Assembly: GCF_051390635.1 (NCBI RefSeq)
Contig: NZ_JBPODT010000005.1
Coordinates: forward strand, 186,001-250,000
Source of the DNA: Microbaculum sp051390635
GTDB taxonomy: Bacteria; Pseudomonadota; Alphaproteobacteria; Rhizobiales; Tepidamorphaceae
DNA length: 64,000 bases
Direction of reading: 5' to 3'
The notes beneath the pieces are model-generated. The model had not been told where the DNA came from, did not search any database, and worked only from the letters and a program-made list of their open reading frames with translations. Numbering within the stretch: position 1 is the stretch's first letter; each line of letters opens with the position of its first letter. Both the position numbers and the translations under genes were made by a program. Below are positions 24,838 through 32,561 of this stretch, one piece after another.

Positions 24838-25401
24838 ATGCCGGTAATCGAACTGACGCTGATCGAGGGATACGACGCCGAGACCAGGACGCGTCTGGGC
24901 GAGCGCCTGACGGATGCGGTTCGCACCGTCATCGCGGCGCCTCTCGACGGCGTGACGGTTGCGATCCATGAGGTGAAGGCCGAAAGCTACATGCGCGGCC
25001 GGCAGCGGCGGCAGCCCGGCAAACCGCTGGCCGATCCCGTCGACCTCGTCGGCGCCTTTCTCGCGGCGATGGAAGCGCGCGACCTGGACGGCGCCAGGGC
25101 GTTCCTGGCCGACGATTTCCGCATGACCTTTCCCGGCGGCGCCGAGTTCGGCCGGCTCAAGCAGCTGGTCGAATGGGCACGGGAGCGCTACCGCTTCGTG
25201 CGGAAGACCTATGAGCGCTTTGACGTCGCCGCCGACGCCGACGGCCCGGTCGTCTATTGTTTCGGCACACTGTCGGGCGAGTGGCTGGACGGCGCCGCCT
25301 TCAGCGGCATCCGTTTCATCGACCGGTTCACGATCCGCGACGGCCTGCTCGCCGACCAGAAGGTATGGAACGATCTGGCCGAATCCGGTCGGCGGGAATA
25401 G
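24838..25401 (+). CDS. fusion of 4-oxalocrotonate-tautomerase-like and SnoaL-like domains
   Basis: A 187-aa two-domain protein. Residues 1-60 (PVIELTLIEGYDAETRTRLG, ERLTDAVRTVI) look like a tautomerase with the catalytic Pro immediately after Met, which becomes the amino-terminal base once Met is removed. Residues about 70-180 form a SnoaL/NTF2-like domain (FLAAMEARDLDGARAFLADD, GTLSGEWLDGAAFSGIRFID). The second half resembles the separate protein at 27580-27999. GGAGGG lies 9 nt before ATG 24838. The pair of activities suggests keto-enol isomerisation linked to a further isomerase or hydrolase step. It is divergent from gntR and so co-regulated with module A. Confidence 0.8.
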   Translation: MPVIELTLIEGYDAETRTRLGERLTDAVRTVIAAPLDGVTVAIHEVKAESYMRGRQRRQPGKPLADPVDLVGAFLAAMEARDLDGARAFLADDFRMTFPGGAEFGRLKQLVEWARERYRFVRKTYERFDVAADADGPVVYCFGTLSGEWLDGAAFSGIRFIDRFTIRDGLLADQKVWNDLAESGRRE

Positions 25402-25456
25402 TCGGCGCGGCGCTCTGCGATTGCCGCGGGGCCGCGCCATCCCTACGCTGGATCGA

Positions 25457-25482
25457 CCCCGTCCATCCCTGGATGGACGGGG
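25457..25482. terminator. bidirectional stem-loop between convergent genes
   Basis: A perfect 12-bp inverted repeat CCCCGTCCATCC / GGATGGACGGGG with two central bases, between the stops at 25401 and 25498. T-runs are absent, so it may act as a transcript end or an mRNA barrier. Confidence 0.55.
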
Positions 25483-25497
25483 CCATTCCGGGCAATC

Positions 25498-26214
25498 CTA
25501 TGCCGCCTCGCGCCCGTCGACCGTCTGGAGATAGTCGGCGACCTCGTCGACCGGGATGACGTCGGCATATTTGCAGTTCAGGTCGAACAGGTTGATGGCG
25601 TGGCTCGCCTCGAACCGGTCGAAGGCGGTCTCCTCCGGGATGACGACCTTGAAGTTATACGAATAGGCATCCACGGCCGTCGCACGCAGGCAGCCGGACG
25701 TCGTGCAGCCGGTCAGGATGAGCGTGTCGACGTCGAGAAAATTCAGGTGGCTCATGAACAGCGTGCCGAAAAAGGCCGACGGCTTGCGCTTCCCGATCAG
25801 GATGTCCTGCGGCTCGGGGGCGATCGGCGCCACGGTCTGGGTGGCGTGGGTTCCCTCGATGCCCGTTTTCTCGCCGCCCCGGTGGTTCTTGCCGACCTGG
25901 ACACCACTGTCGATCATGTCCGGGCGACGCTCCGACTGGGTATAGAAGACCGGCAGGTTCTTCGCCCGTGCGAGCTTCAGCAGCCTCTCGATATGGGGCA
26001 CGGCCTTCCACCCGGCTTCGCCGCAGTGGGTCCGGTACGTCTTGAGTCCGTCCTCGACGTCTTCGCCCGGGGCATCGCCGCAGAAATTGTACTGCACGTC
26101 GATGATGAAGAGCGCAGGACGGGTTCCGAAGCCGCCGCGTTTTCCGTAGCCGGCCAGTTGGTAGACCCGCTTGTCCTTGTCGGTAAGGAACTTGTCCCAG
26201 ACGCGTTCAGTCAT
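25498..26214 (-). CDS. cysteine amidohydrolase, N-carbamoylsarcosine amidase/maleamate amidase-like
   Basis: A 238-aa isochorismatase-fold amidohydrolase with a complete triad: D39 (FIIDVQYNF), K144 (GKRKPSAFFG) and C175 in LTGCTTSGCLRATAVDAYS. The TTSGC form of the nucleophile motif is the one found in N-carbamoylsarcosine amidases and maleamate amidohydrolases, which release ammonia (and CO2 in the carbamoyl case). The gene follows a hydantoinase-type cyclic amidohydrolase by 13 nt, so a ring-opening then N-carbamoyl or amide hydrolysis sequence is likely. ATG 26214 has AAAGG upstream. Last gene of the module B minus operon. Confidence 0.87.
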   Translation of the reverse strand: MTERVWDKFLTDKDKRVYQLAGYGKRGGFGTRPALFIIDVQYNFCGDAPGEDVEDGLKTYRTHCGEAGWKAVPHIERLLKLARAKNLPVFYTQSERRPDMIDSGVQVGKNHRGGEKTGIEGTHATQTVAPIAPEPQDILIGKRKPSAFFGTLFMSHLNFLDVDTLILTGCTTSGCLRATAVDAYSYNFKVVIPEETAFDRFEASHAINLFDLNCKYADVIPVDEVADYLQTVDGREAA

Positions 26215-26227
26215 TGCGTTACCTTTC

Positions 26228-27583
26228 TTATCGCCTGAAGAGATAGCGGCCGGACGGGGCGTGCTCATCGACCCAGTGGCCGTTGTCGACCAGAACCGTT
26301 CCGCGAAGAACGGTGGCCTCGACCCGGCCGCGCAGCCGCCTTCCCTCGTAGGGAGAGTAATCCGAGTTGGACGGGTAATCGGACGCCTGCACCTGCGTCA
26401 CGCCATCCAGATTGACGACGGCGAAATCGGCATCGTAGCCCGGTGCGATACGGCCCTTTCGGGGGAGCCGGTACAGCGCGGCGACATTGCTGCTGGTAGC
26501 GGCCGCGAGGGTCTCCAACGCGATCTCGCGCTTGAAATACCCCTCTTCGATCACAACCGGCAGGATCTGCGCTATGCCGGGAAACCCCGCGGTAGCCTCC
26601 CAGATACTGGGCCCCTTGGTCGACTGCTTGCGCGGCACGTGATCGGATCCGATCGTCGAAATCGCGCCATCGCGCACCCCTTCCCACAGACCGTCGATAT
26701 CGGCCTGGGACCGCAAGGGCGGATTCACCTTGCCGATCGCGCCGATCGGCTCGTCATGCGACAGGCTCAGATAGTGGATGCAGGTCTCGACATGAATCGG
26801 CGGTCGGTTCGGATGGCGCATCCGGCGCACCAGGTCGAGGCTCTCGGCGCTCGACATGTGCACGATATTGACCGGACAGCCCGCCTTCTCGCCGAAATAG
26901 GCCACGCGGAACACGTTTTCCGTTTCCAGGAAGCCCGGCGACTGCTCGTCCCAGGCGCGCAGGTCGTCGCGCCCCGCGCTTTTCAGAGGCTCTCGGAAAA
27001 GGGGGATAACCTCGGTGTTCTCGCAATGAACGCCGACCACGGCACCGGGAATGCTCGCCCCCATCGCCAATGCCGCATAGAGCAGACCGTCGTCGACTTC
27101 GGTGAAGCCTTTCGCCGCCCCGGTCGCCCCCTTGTACATCAGGTAGACCTTGATCGACAGCACCCCATGGGTGGCCATCGCAGACTCGAGCTCGGCCACG
27201 TGGGCGTGCGACGTGATGCCGAAATGGAACCCGAAATCCACGGCCGCGCGCTTGTCGGCTTCGGCACGCCAGGTCCCGGTCGACTGCAGCAACTCATTGC
27301 CGCGCCAGAAGCTCATCAGACCGGTCACGCCGCCCAAGGCCGCCGTCCGGGTCTCGGTATCCCAGTCGTTTTCCTTGTCGCCGAAGCCGATATGGGTATG
27401 GGGGTCTATCAGGCCCGGGAACACATGCTTGCCCCGGCAGTCCAGAACGCGCCGGGCGGCGGGTTTTTCGGACGCGTCGAGAACCGCCGCGATACGCCCG
27501 TCGCGCACGGCCAGGGTGGCCTGCTCGACGCCTTGCCCGGGAAAGACGACCTCGCCGCCCTGCAGGACCAGGTCGTACGTCAT
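26228..27583 (-). CDS. cyclic amidohydrolase (dihydropyrimidinase/hydantoinase/allantoinase family)
   Basis: A 451-aa zinc-type amidohydrolase. Metal-binding motifs are DPHTHIGFG (two His), the candidate carboxylated Lys in SIKVYLMYKG, VGVHCENTE, NIVHMSSAES and TIGSDHVP (catalytic Asp). The C-terminal beta sandwich ends with DADFAVVNLDG and the conserved SDYSPYEG. It opens cyclic ureides or imides to N-carbamoyl or half-amide acids, which the amidase downstream could hydrolyse. The start overlaps the SnoaL-like gene by 4 nt. Hydantoin, dihydropyrimidine or another imide cannot be told apart here. Confidence 0.9.
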   Translation of the reverse strand: MTYDLVLQGGEVVFPGQGVEQATLAVRDGRIAAVLDASEKPAARRVLDCRGKHVFPGLIDPHTHIGFGDKENDWDTETRTAALGGVTGLMSFWRGNELLQSTGTWRAEADKRAAVDFGFHFGITSHAHVAELESAMATHGVLSIKVYLMYKGATGAAKGFTEVDDGLLYAALAMGASIPGAVVGVHCENTEVIPLFREPLKSAGRDDLRAWDEQSPGFLETENVFRVAYFGEKAGCPVNIVHMSSAESLDLVRRMRHPNRPPIHVETCIHYLSLSHDEPIGAIGKVNPPLRSQADIDGLWEGVRDGAISTIGSDHVPRKQSTKGPSIWEATAGFPGIAQILPVVIEEGYFKREIALETLAAATSSNVAALYRLPRKGRIAPGYDADFAVVNLDGVTQVQASDYPSNSDYSPYEGRRLRGRVEATVLRGTVLVDNGHWVDEHAPSGRYLFRR

Positions 27584-27999
27584 GAACCGCTCCCGAGATC
27601 TCCGGAATTCCTCTTGATGGCAAATTCCGCCGTTTCGTTGAGGACGTACTGGCCGGTGATCCGGTCGCCGGCCAGGTCGAACAGATCCATGAACCGGATT
27701 CCGTCGAACGCCTCACCGTCCGCCCATTCGCCGTAGAGCGTTCCCGTCACGAGTACGGAAACGCCATCCGCCGTGGGCCAGGCCTCGCACCGATCGATGG
27801 TCTTGGCGACGTGGCGATAGCGCCGCGCCGACCCTGCGGCGACCTCGTGTACCGACGCCAGACACCGTCCGCCCGGAAACACCAGCACGGCGCCGGCGGC
27901 GAGAAAGCCCTGCGCCGCATCGAGATCGCGGGCTTCCATCGCGCGCAGATAGTCGAGAACGGTGCGGCAGGCGGTTTCGTTGGAAACTGGAGTCAGCAT
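27580..27999 (-). CDS. SnoaL-like (NTF2 fold) protein, paralogue of the fusion's second domain
   Basis: A 139-aa single-domain protein. Segments VLDYLRAMEARDLDAAQGFL, FPGGRCLASV, RYRHVAKTIDR and GTLYGEWADGEAFDGIRFMD track the C-terminal half of the tautomerase fusion at 24838-25401 along its whole length, so the two are paralogues, one free and one fused. The fold can be an isomerase, dehydratase or hydrolase. It is sandwiched between the aconitase-like gene (7-nt overlap) and the cyclic amidohydrolase (4-nt overlap). Confidence 0.78.
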   Translation of the reverse strand: MLTPVSNETACRTVLDYLRAMEARDLDAAQGFLAAGAVLVFPGGRCLASVHEVAAGSARRYRHVAKTIDRCEAWPTADGVSVLVTGTLYGEWADGEAFDGIRFMDLFDLAGDRITGQYVLNETAEFAIKRNSGDLGSGS

Positions 28000-30749
28000 G
28001 CGTGTCTTTCCGAATCCGAAGTGTTGGCCGAATCTGAAGTGCTGGCCGAATGCGCGGGATCGGACATCGAGACGACGAGCTTGCGGAAAACGCCGCCCCC
28101 GAGCAGCAGGTCGCGCTCGTGCGCGCTCGCCACATCGACGCGTGCCTCGAAGCGGATCACTTCACCGTTCCGATTGGCGGTGACGGTCACCGGCGCGCCG
28201 TCTTCGAGCGCCTTGCGGATGCCCGCGAACTCGAACGTCTCGAACCCGGTCAGGCCGAGCGTTTCGGCCGTCTCGCCGGCTTTGAAGCAGAGCGGCAGGA
28301 TACCCAGGCTGATGAGGTTGGAGCGGTGAATTCGCTCGAACGAAACAGCCAGCACGACCCGCACGCCGAGCAGCATCGGTCCCTTGGCGGCCCAGTCACG
28401 GCTTGAGCCCATGCCATAGCTGCGCCCGGCGATCACGATCGGCGTCTGCCGATCGTTGCGCATCGTCTCGGCGGCTTCGTAGATCGCCATCGGTTCGCCT
28501 TGCGACTCCAGGCGCGTCACGCCACCCTCTTTGTCCGGGACAAGCAGATTGCGCATCCGCTGGTTGGCGAAGGTGATGCGCGCCATGAATTCATGATTGC
28601 CGCGGCGCTGGGTCACCGCATTGAAGTCCTTTGGCGCGACGCCGTTCTCGACCAAATAGCGGCCGGCGAGACTGTCGGCCAGGATTTCGCCGCTTGGCGT
28701 CACATGATCGGTGGTCGTGAAATCGCCGGCCATCACGAGGACTCTGCCGTCGCGGATCCCGTCCGGCATTCCCTCGCCATCCAGCTCGAAGAAGGGCGGG
28801 CGCTTGATGTAGGTGGACTCCCTATCCCACGGGAACAGCACGCCGCGGGCCGACGGCAGTTCGTCCCAGAACGGCGAGCCCTCGAAGACGCTGGCATAGC
28901 TGGACCGGAACCGGTCCGGGTTCTGGCTTCTGGAAACACGGTCCTCGATTTCGCCGGGAGCCGGCCACAGGTCGCGCAGGAAGACGGGGTTTGCGTCGCG
29001 ATCATGGCCCAGGGGTTCGGTGTCGAAGTCGATGTCGACCCGTCCGGCCAGCGCGAACGCCACGACGAGCGGCGGCGAGGCCAGGTAGTTGGCGCGGCAG
29101 CTCTTGTGAATTCGCCCCTCGAAGTTGCGGTTTCCCGACAGGACGGAGGCTGCCACGAGGCCACCATCCTCGACCGCCTCCATGATCGCGGGATCGATCG
29201 GGCCGGACTTGCCCGAGCACGTGGTGCAGCCGTAGCCGACCAGATGGAAGCCCAGGTCCTCGAGGGCCGGCATCAGATCCAGTTCGGACAGGTAGTCGGT
29301 GACGAGCCGCGATCCCGGCGCCAGGGAGGTCTTGACCCACGGCGGCACCGTCAGCCCCCGCGCGACCGCGTTCCGCGCCAACAGGCCGGCCGCTATCATC
29401 ACGGTCGGATTGGAGGTGTTGGTGCACGACGTGATCGCCGCCACGGCGACCGCACCGTGTCCGAGCTCGTGATGGTTTCCGTGTAGGTTCAAGGCGACGC
29501 GTTTCTGCGCTTCGTCCGCCGGCACGTCGAAGCCTCCTTCGGCACGCGGCGCGGTCAGGCTCTTGCGGAAGCTGTCCTTCAACGCGGCGAGCGGGACGAG
29601 GTCCTGCGGACGGCGCGGACCGGCCACGGCCGGCGAAATCGTCGCAAGATCGATCTCGACGATCTCGCTGTATTCGGCATCCGGATCACCCACATCGCGG
29701 AACATCCCGGTCGCGCGCGCGTGCGCCTCGACCAGGCGCACGTGATCGTCCGACCGGCCCGATTGCCGGAGATAGGCGAGCGTGTGCGCGTCGATCGGGA
29801 AGAACCCGACGGTAGCACCGTATTCCGGCGCCATGTTGGCGATGGTCGCGCGGTCCGGCACGGGCAGATGGTCCAGCCCATCGCCGAAAAATTCTACGAA
29901 GGCCCCCACGACGTCGTGATCGCGGAGCCTCTTGGTGATTGCGAGAACGAGATCGGTCGGCATGGCGCCGGCCGCGAGCCGGTTCTTCAGCCGGACGCCG
30001 ACGATGCGCGGTATCCGCACTGAGTACGGTAGGCCGAGCGCGGCCATTTCCCCGTCGATGCCACCGACACCCCAAGCCAGCAGGCCGATGGCGTTGATCA
30101 TCGTCGTGTGCGAGTCGCAGCCGATCACGAATTCGGCCTGAACGAGCTTGCCGGCCGGGCTGTCCCTTTGAACGACCAGTTCGGCGAGCTTTTCCAGGTG
30201 AACCTGATGGATGATCCCCGAGCCCGGAGGAACGATCGTGAGGTTCCGGAACGCCTGCTCGGCCCACTTGAAGAACGCGTACCGTTCGCGATTGCGTTCG
30301 AATTCGCGCCGCTCGTTTATGCGTATCGCATCCCGCCGGCCGTAACTGTCGACAATCAGCGAATGATCGATCACCAGCTGGACCGGGATCACCGGCTCGA
30401 TCGCCGCGGGGTCCAGGCCCCGCTCCGCCGCATAGTCCCGGGCCGCGGCCAGATCGAGAAGCGCGGGCAAGCCGCTGCTGTCCGGGAACATCACCCGATT
30501 GGGCGCCAGGGTGACGACAAGTTCGCCATCGCCCGGCAACCAGCCGGCCACGGCGGCGAGTTCAGCCGCATTCCCATCTTCGTGCAGCGATTGGACGGCA
30601 ATGTTTTCAAGAACGGGCAGAAGGCATCGCGGCAGTGGTGCCGTTCGCGCCGACGTCAGCCCTTTGAGGTCCACGCAATGAAGATCGCCCCGGCCATCCA
30701 CGGGCAGGTTCGTTACCACGCTTTGCGATTTGGAGGATCGGTTCGTCAT
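27993..30749 (-). CDS. aconitase A-like hydratase (module B)
   Basis: A 918-aa single-chain aconitase of AcnA layout. The Fe-S cysteines are in AITSCTNTSNPTVMIAAGLL and GYGCTTCSGKSGPID. FVIGCDSHTTMINAIGLLAW and the swivel-domain loop GRSYGMGSSRDWAAKG are intact. Substrates could be citrate, 2-methylcitrate/aconitate or a related tricarboxylate. The setting (TTT importer, a KRCGH lyase and a shared operator) argues for a dedicated catabolic hydratase rather than the TCA enzyme. The last about 20 residues, SDPAHSASTSDSANTSDSER, are a low-complexity tail made by an 18-bp DNA repeat. First gene of the minus operon; the operator centre lies 34 bp before ATG 30749. Confidence 0.88.
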   Translation of the reverse strand: MTNRSSKSQSVVTNLPVDGRGDLHCVDLKGLTSARTAPLPRCLLPVLENIAVQSLHEDGNAAELAAVAGWLPGDGELVVTLAPNRVMFPDSSGLPALLDLAAARDYAAERGLDPAAIEPVIPVQLVIDHSLIVDSYGRRDAIRINERREFERNRERYAFFKWAEQAFRNLTIVPPGSGIIHQVHLEKLAELVVQRDSPAGKLVQAEFVIGCDSHTTMINAIGLLAWGVGGIDGEMAALGLPYSVRIPRIVGVRLKNRLAAGAMPTDLVLAITKRLRDHDVVGAFVEFFGDGLDHLPVPDRATIANMAPEYGATVGFFPIDAHTLAYLRQSGRSDDHVRLVEAHARATGMFRDVGDPDAEYSEIVEIDLATISPAVAGPRRPQDLVPLAALKDSFRKSLTAPRAEGGFDVPADEAQKRVALNLHGNHHELGHGAVAVAAITSCTNTSNPTVMIAAGLLARNAVARGLTVPPWVKTSLAPGSRLVTDYLSELDLMPALEDLGFHLVGYGCTTCSGKSGPIDPAIMEAVEDGGLVAASVLSGNRNFEGRIHKSCRANYLASPPLVVAFALAGRVDIDFDTEPLGHDRDANPVFLRDLWPAPGEIEDRVSRSQNPDRFRSSYASVFEGSPFWDELPSARGVLFPWDRESTYIKRPPFFELDGEGMPDGIRDGRVLVMAGDFTTTDHVTPSGEILADSLAGRYLVENGVAPKDFNAVTQRRGNHEFMARITFANQRMRNLLVPDKEGGVTRLESQGEPMAIYEAAETMRNDRQTPIVIAGRSYGMGSSRDWAAKGPMLLGVRVVLAVSFERIHRSNLISLGILPLCFKAGETAETLGLTGFETFEFAGIRKALEDGAPVTVTANRNGEVIRFEARVDVASAHERDLLLGGGVFRKLVVSMSDPAHSASTSDSANTSDSERHAC
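28007..28056. repeat. short 18-bp tandem repeat in the aconitase-like 3' end
   Basis: Two units of 18 bp (28021-28038 GTGTTGGCCGAATCTGAA and 28039-28056, 13 of 18 identical), with a partial third before them. In the minus-strand protein they encode a six-residue SD-S-A-N/S-T-like repeat. It looks like a recent slippage extension of the C-terminus. Confidence 0.6.
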
Positions 30750-30776
30750 TTCTGTTCATTGTAGTGGCACACCGAA

Positions 30777-30790
30777 AAGTGTCAACACTT
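30777..30790. promoter_or_regulatory. GntR operator candidate 1 (hydratase/gntR divergent gap)
   Basis: AAGTGTCAACACTT, a perfect 6-bp inverted repeat around two bases. It lies between the aconitase-like gene (start 30749) and the FadR-type gntR (start 30887). Confidence 0.75.
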
Positions 30791-30860
30791 CCCTGATTTT
30801 CGCGCCCATTTGCGCGGATGAACATTGAGAAATCCGGCGAATTGGGGTACTTCGAACTTC

Positions 30861-30874
30861 AATTGTTGACACAC
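30861..30874. promoter_or_regulatory. GntR operator candidate 2
   Basis: AATTGTTGACACAC matches the reverse form AAGTGTTGACACTT at 11 of 14 positions. It ends 12 nt before ATG 30887. It would fall inside the reading frame if translation began at 30818, which favours the later start. Confidence 0.5.
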
Positions 30875-30886
30875 GACGAGGTCCGG

Positions 30887-31528
30887 ATGCTCGATCGCAC
30901 GGCGCGCACCATTGTTGACGAGGTCTTCGAGACGCTTCTGTCGAAGATCCTCGAGGGAGACATCCCGCCGGGCGGCGCGGTCAACGAACTTGGGCTGGCC
31001 GCGGAACTGGGCGTGAGCCGTGGACCGGTGCGCGAGGCTGTCAAGCGGATGCAGGGCACCGGCCTGATCGTCAAGGAACCGTACCTGAAGGCCCGCGTCA
31101 TCTCGCTCACCGTCGAGGACATGGTGCAGGTGTTCCAGCTCCGCGAGGCCGTCGAGGCGATGTCCGTCCGCCTTGCGACCCTGAACATGTCCGACGAGGC
31201 CCTCGAGGCCTTGTTCGAGGAGTTCACCGGCACCAAGAACAAGAACCGGCATCCCGCGCTCGACATTCATGTAAGAATTGCGGAGGGGTGCGGCAACGAG
31301 CGGATCCGCTCACTGCTGTGCGACGAACTCTACTACCTGCTGCGCCTGTACCGCTCGCAGTCCGGACGCACGCCCGGCCGTCGCGAAAACGCCTATGCCG
31401 AGCACTGGCAGATCCTTCGCGCGATGCGCGCGCGTGACGCCGACCTCGCCGCTTCGCTGATGCAGGCCCATATCGCCCGCGCCACGGAAACGCTGCAGAC
31501 GCTGCTCGATGAAGACAAGCAGGCGTGA
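30887..31528 (+). CDS. GntR family regulator, FadR/FCD subfamily (module B)
   Basis: A 213-aa regulator. The winged helix (about residues 3-70) contains GGAVNELGLAAELGVSRGPV followed by REAVKRMQGTGLI. The all-helical FCD ligand domain (about 80-205) has LREAVEAMSVRLA, the metal-site pattern DIHVRIAEG, and YAEHWQILRAMRARDADLAA. ATG 30887 is chosen because GAGG lies 6 nt upstream and a candidate operator sits just before it; ATG 30818 (23 codons longer) lacks a good ribosome site. Its probable operator recurs before every transcription unit of module B. FCD regulators usually sense a carboxylate of the pathway. Confidence 0.88.
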   Translation: MLDRTARTIVDEVFETLLSKILEGDIPPGGAVNELGLAAELGVSRGPVREAVKRMQGTGLIVKEPYLKARVISLTVEDMVQVFQLREAVEAMSVRLATLNMSDEALEALFEEFTGTKNKNRHPALDIHVRIAEGCGNERIRSLLCDELYYLLRLYRSQSGRTPGRRENAYAEHWQILRAMRARDADLAASLMQAHIARATETLQTLLDEDKQA

Positions 31529-31530
31529 AT

Positions 31531-31557
31531 GAAGCCCGCGCACCAGGCGCGGGCTTC
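31531..31557. terminator. bidirectional terminator between gntR and tctC
   Basis: GAAGCCCGCGC (31531-31541) pairs perfectly with 31547-31557 over a 5-nt loop, followed by TTCGTTGT. It lies between the convergent stops at 31528 and 31575. Confidence 0.75.
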
Positions 31558-31574
31558 TTCGTTGTCGAAAGGAC

Positions 31575-32531
31575 TTACTTCGAAAAGTCGATGGTCGAGA
31601 GAAGCTCCTCGTAGAAGGCGTCTTCCTTCGCCAGCATGGCATCGAAGTCCGCGGGGCCGGCGAACTGCAGCTCGCTGAGCGTCTTCTTGCCGTATTCCTG
31701 CAGTTCATCGCTGGTGATGACTTTCTCGACGGCCGCGGCAAAGGCGTTCACGACCTCGTCGGGCGTTCCCGCCGGGGCCCAGAAGCCGATGTTGACCGGC
31801 AGTTCGAGGTCGATGCCGCTCTCCTTGAGCGTCGGCACGTCGGGTAGCAATTTGGCGCGACCTTCGCCGAGTTGCGCCAGCACGGTCACTTTGCCGGCTT
31901 CCGCTTGCGGCAGGATCGCGGACGCGAACCCGAGCACCAGATCGACTTCACCGGCCACGGCCGCGGCAACCGCCGGCGTCACGCCCTGGAACGGGATGTG
32001 GAACAGCTCGACGTCGGCCGCACGCGCAACCGCCTCCGAGGCGATGTGGGTCGCGCCACCGGTTCCGGCGCTGCCATAGCTCACCTCGCCCGGGTTTTCC
32101 TTGGCGTAGACGACCATCTCTTCCATGGTCGTGAACGGCGCGTCCTTGCGTGCGGCCATGACGTTCGGGCCGACCGAGACGCGCGCGACACCACGCAATG
32201 CGTCGAACCCGTAGGGCAGATCGCGCTGATGGGGGGCAACGGTCTGGACCGAGCTCACGGCAAAGAGGAAGGTGTAGCCGTCCGGCTCGGCGTTCGCGAC
32301 GAACGAGCCGCCGACCGTTCCGCCGGCGCCGGGCTTGTTCTCCACGACGACGGTCTGCCCGAGCTCATTGGAAAGCCCCTGAGCGATCGTGCGCGCGAGC
32401 GTGTCGGTACCGCCCGGCGAATAGGGAACGATGACAGAGATGGAGCGGTTCGGATAATCCTGCGCCGATGCAGCACCCGCCACCGCCGTGAGGGCGATGG
32501 CCGCGGTAAGGGCCTTGAATACCTTGAACAT
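31575..32531 (-). CDS. tctC: TctC-like tripartite tricarboxylate transporter binding protein
   Basis: A 318-aa periplasmic receptor of the Bug/TctC family. The signal peptide is MFKVFKALTAAIALTAVAGA with a likely ASA cleavage before QDYPNRSI. YPNRSISVIVPYSPGGTDT is the conserved ligand-loop opening, with GGATHIASEA and VNIGFWAPAGTPDEVV later. GGAGG lies 7 nt before ATG 32531. It follows the lyase gene by 30 nt and supplies the TctAB membrane pair encoded divergently at 33725-35717. Ligand probably a di- or tricarboxylate. Confidence 0.92.
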   Translation of the reverse strand: MFKVFKALTAAIALTAVAGAASAQDYPNRSISVIVPYSPGGTDTLARTIAQGLSNELGQTVVVENKPGAGGTVGGSFVANAEPDGYTFLFAVSSVQTVAPHQRDLPYGFDALRGVARVSVGPNVMAARKDAPFTTMEEMVVYAKENPGEVSYGSAGTGGATHIASEAVARAADVELFHIPFQGVTPAVAAAVAGEVDLVLGFASAILPQAEAGKVTVLAQLGEGRAKLLPDVPTLKESGIDLELPVNIGFWAPAGTPDEVVNAFAAAVEKVITSDELQEYGKKTLSELQFAGPADFDAMLAKEDAFYEELLSTIDFSK

Positions 32532-32561
32532 GCAGTTCCTCCGTTTGGTTGTGGTCAAACC

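Noticed and set aside
12711..27583. Creatinine degradation through N-methylhydantoin (HyuAB plus N-carbamoylsarcosine amidase)
   Set aside because: HyuAB and the amidase belong to differently regulated operons, and no creatinine deaminase or sarcosine oxidase gene is near; sequence alone does not support the substrate.
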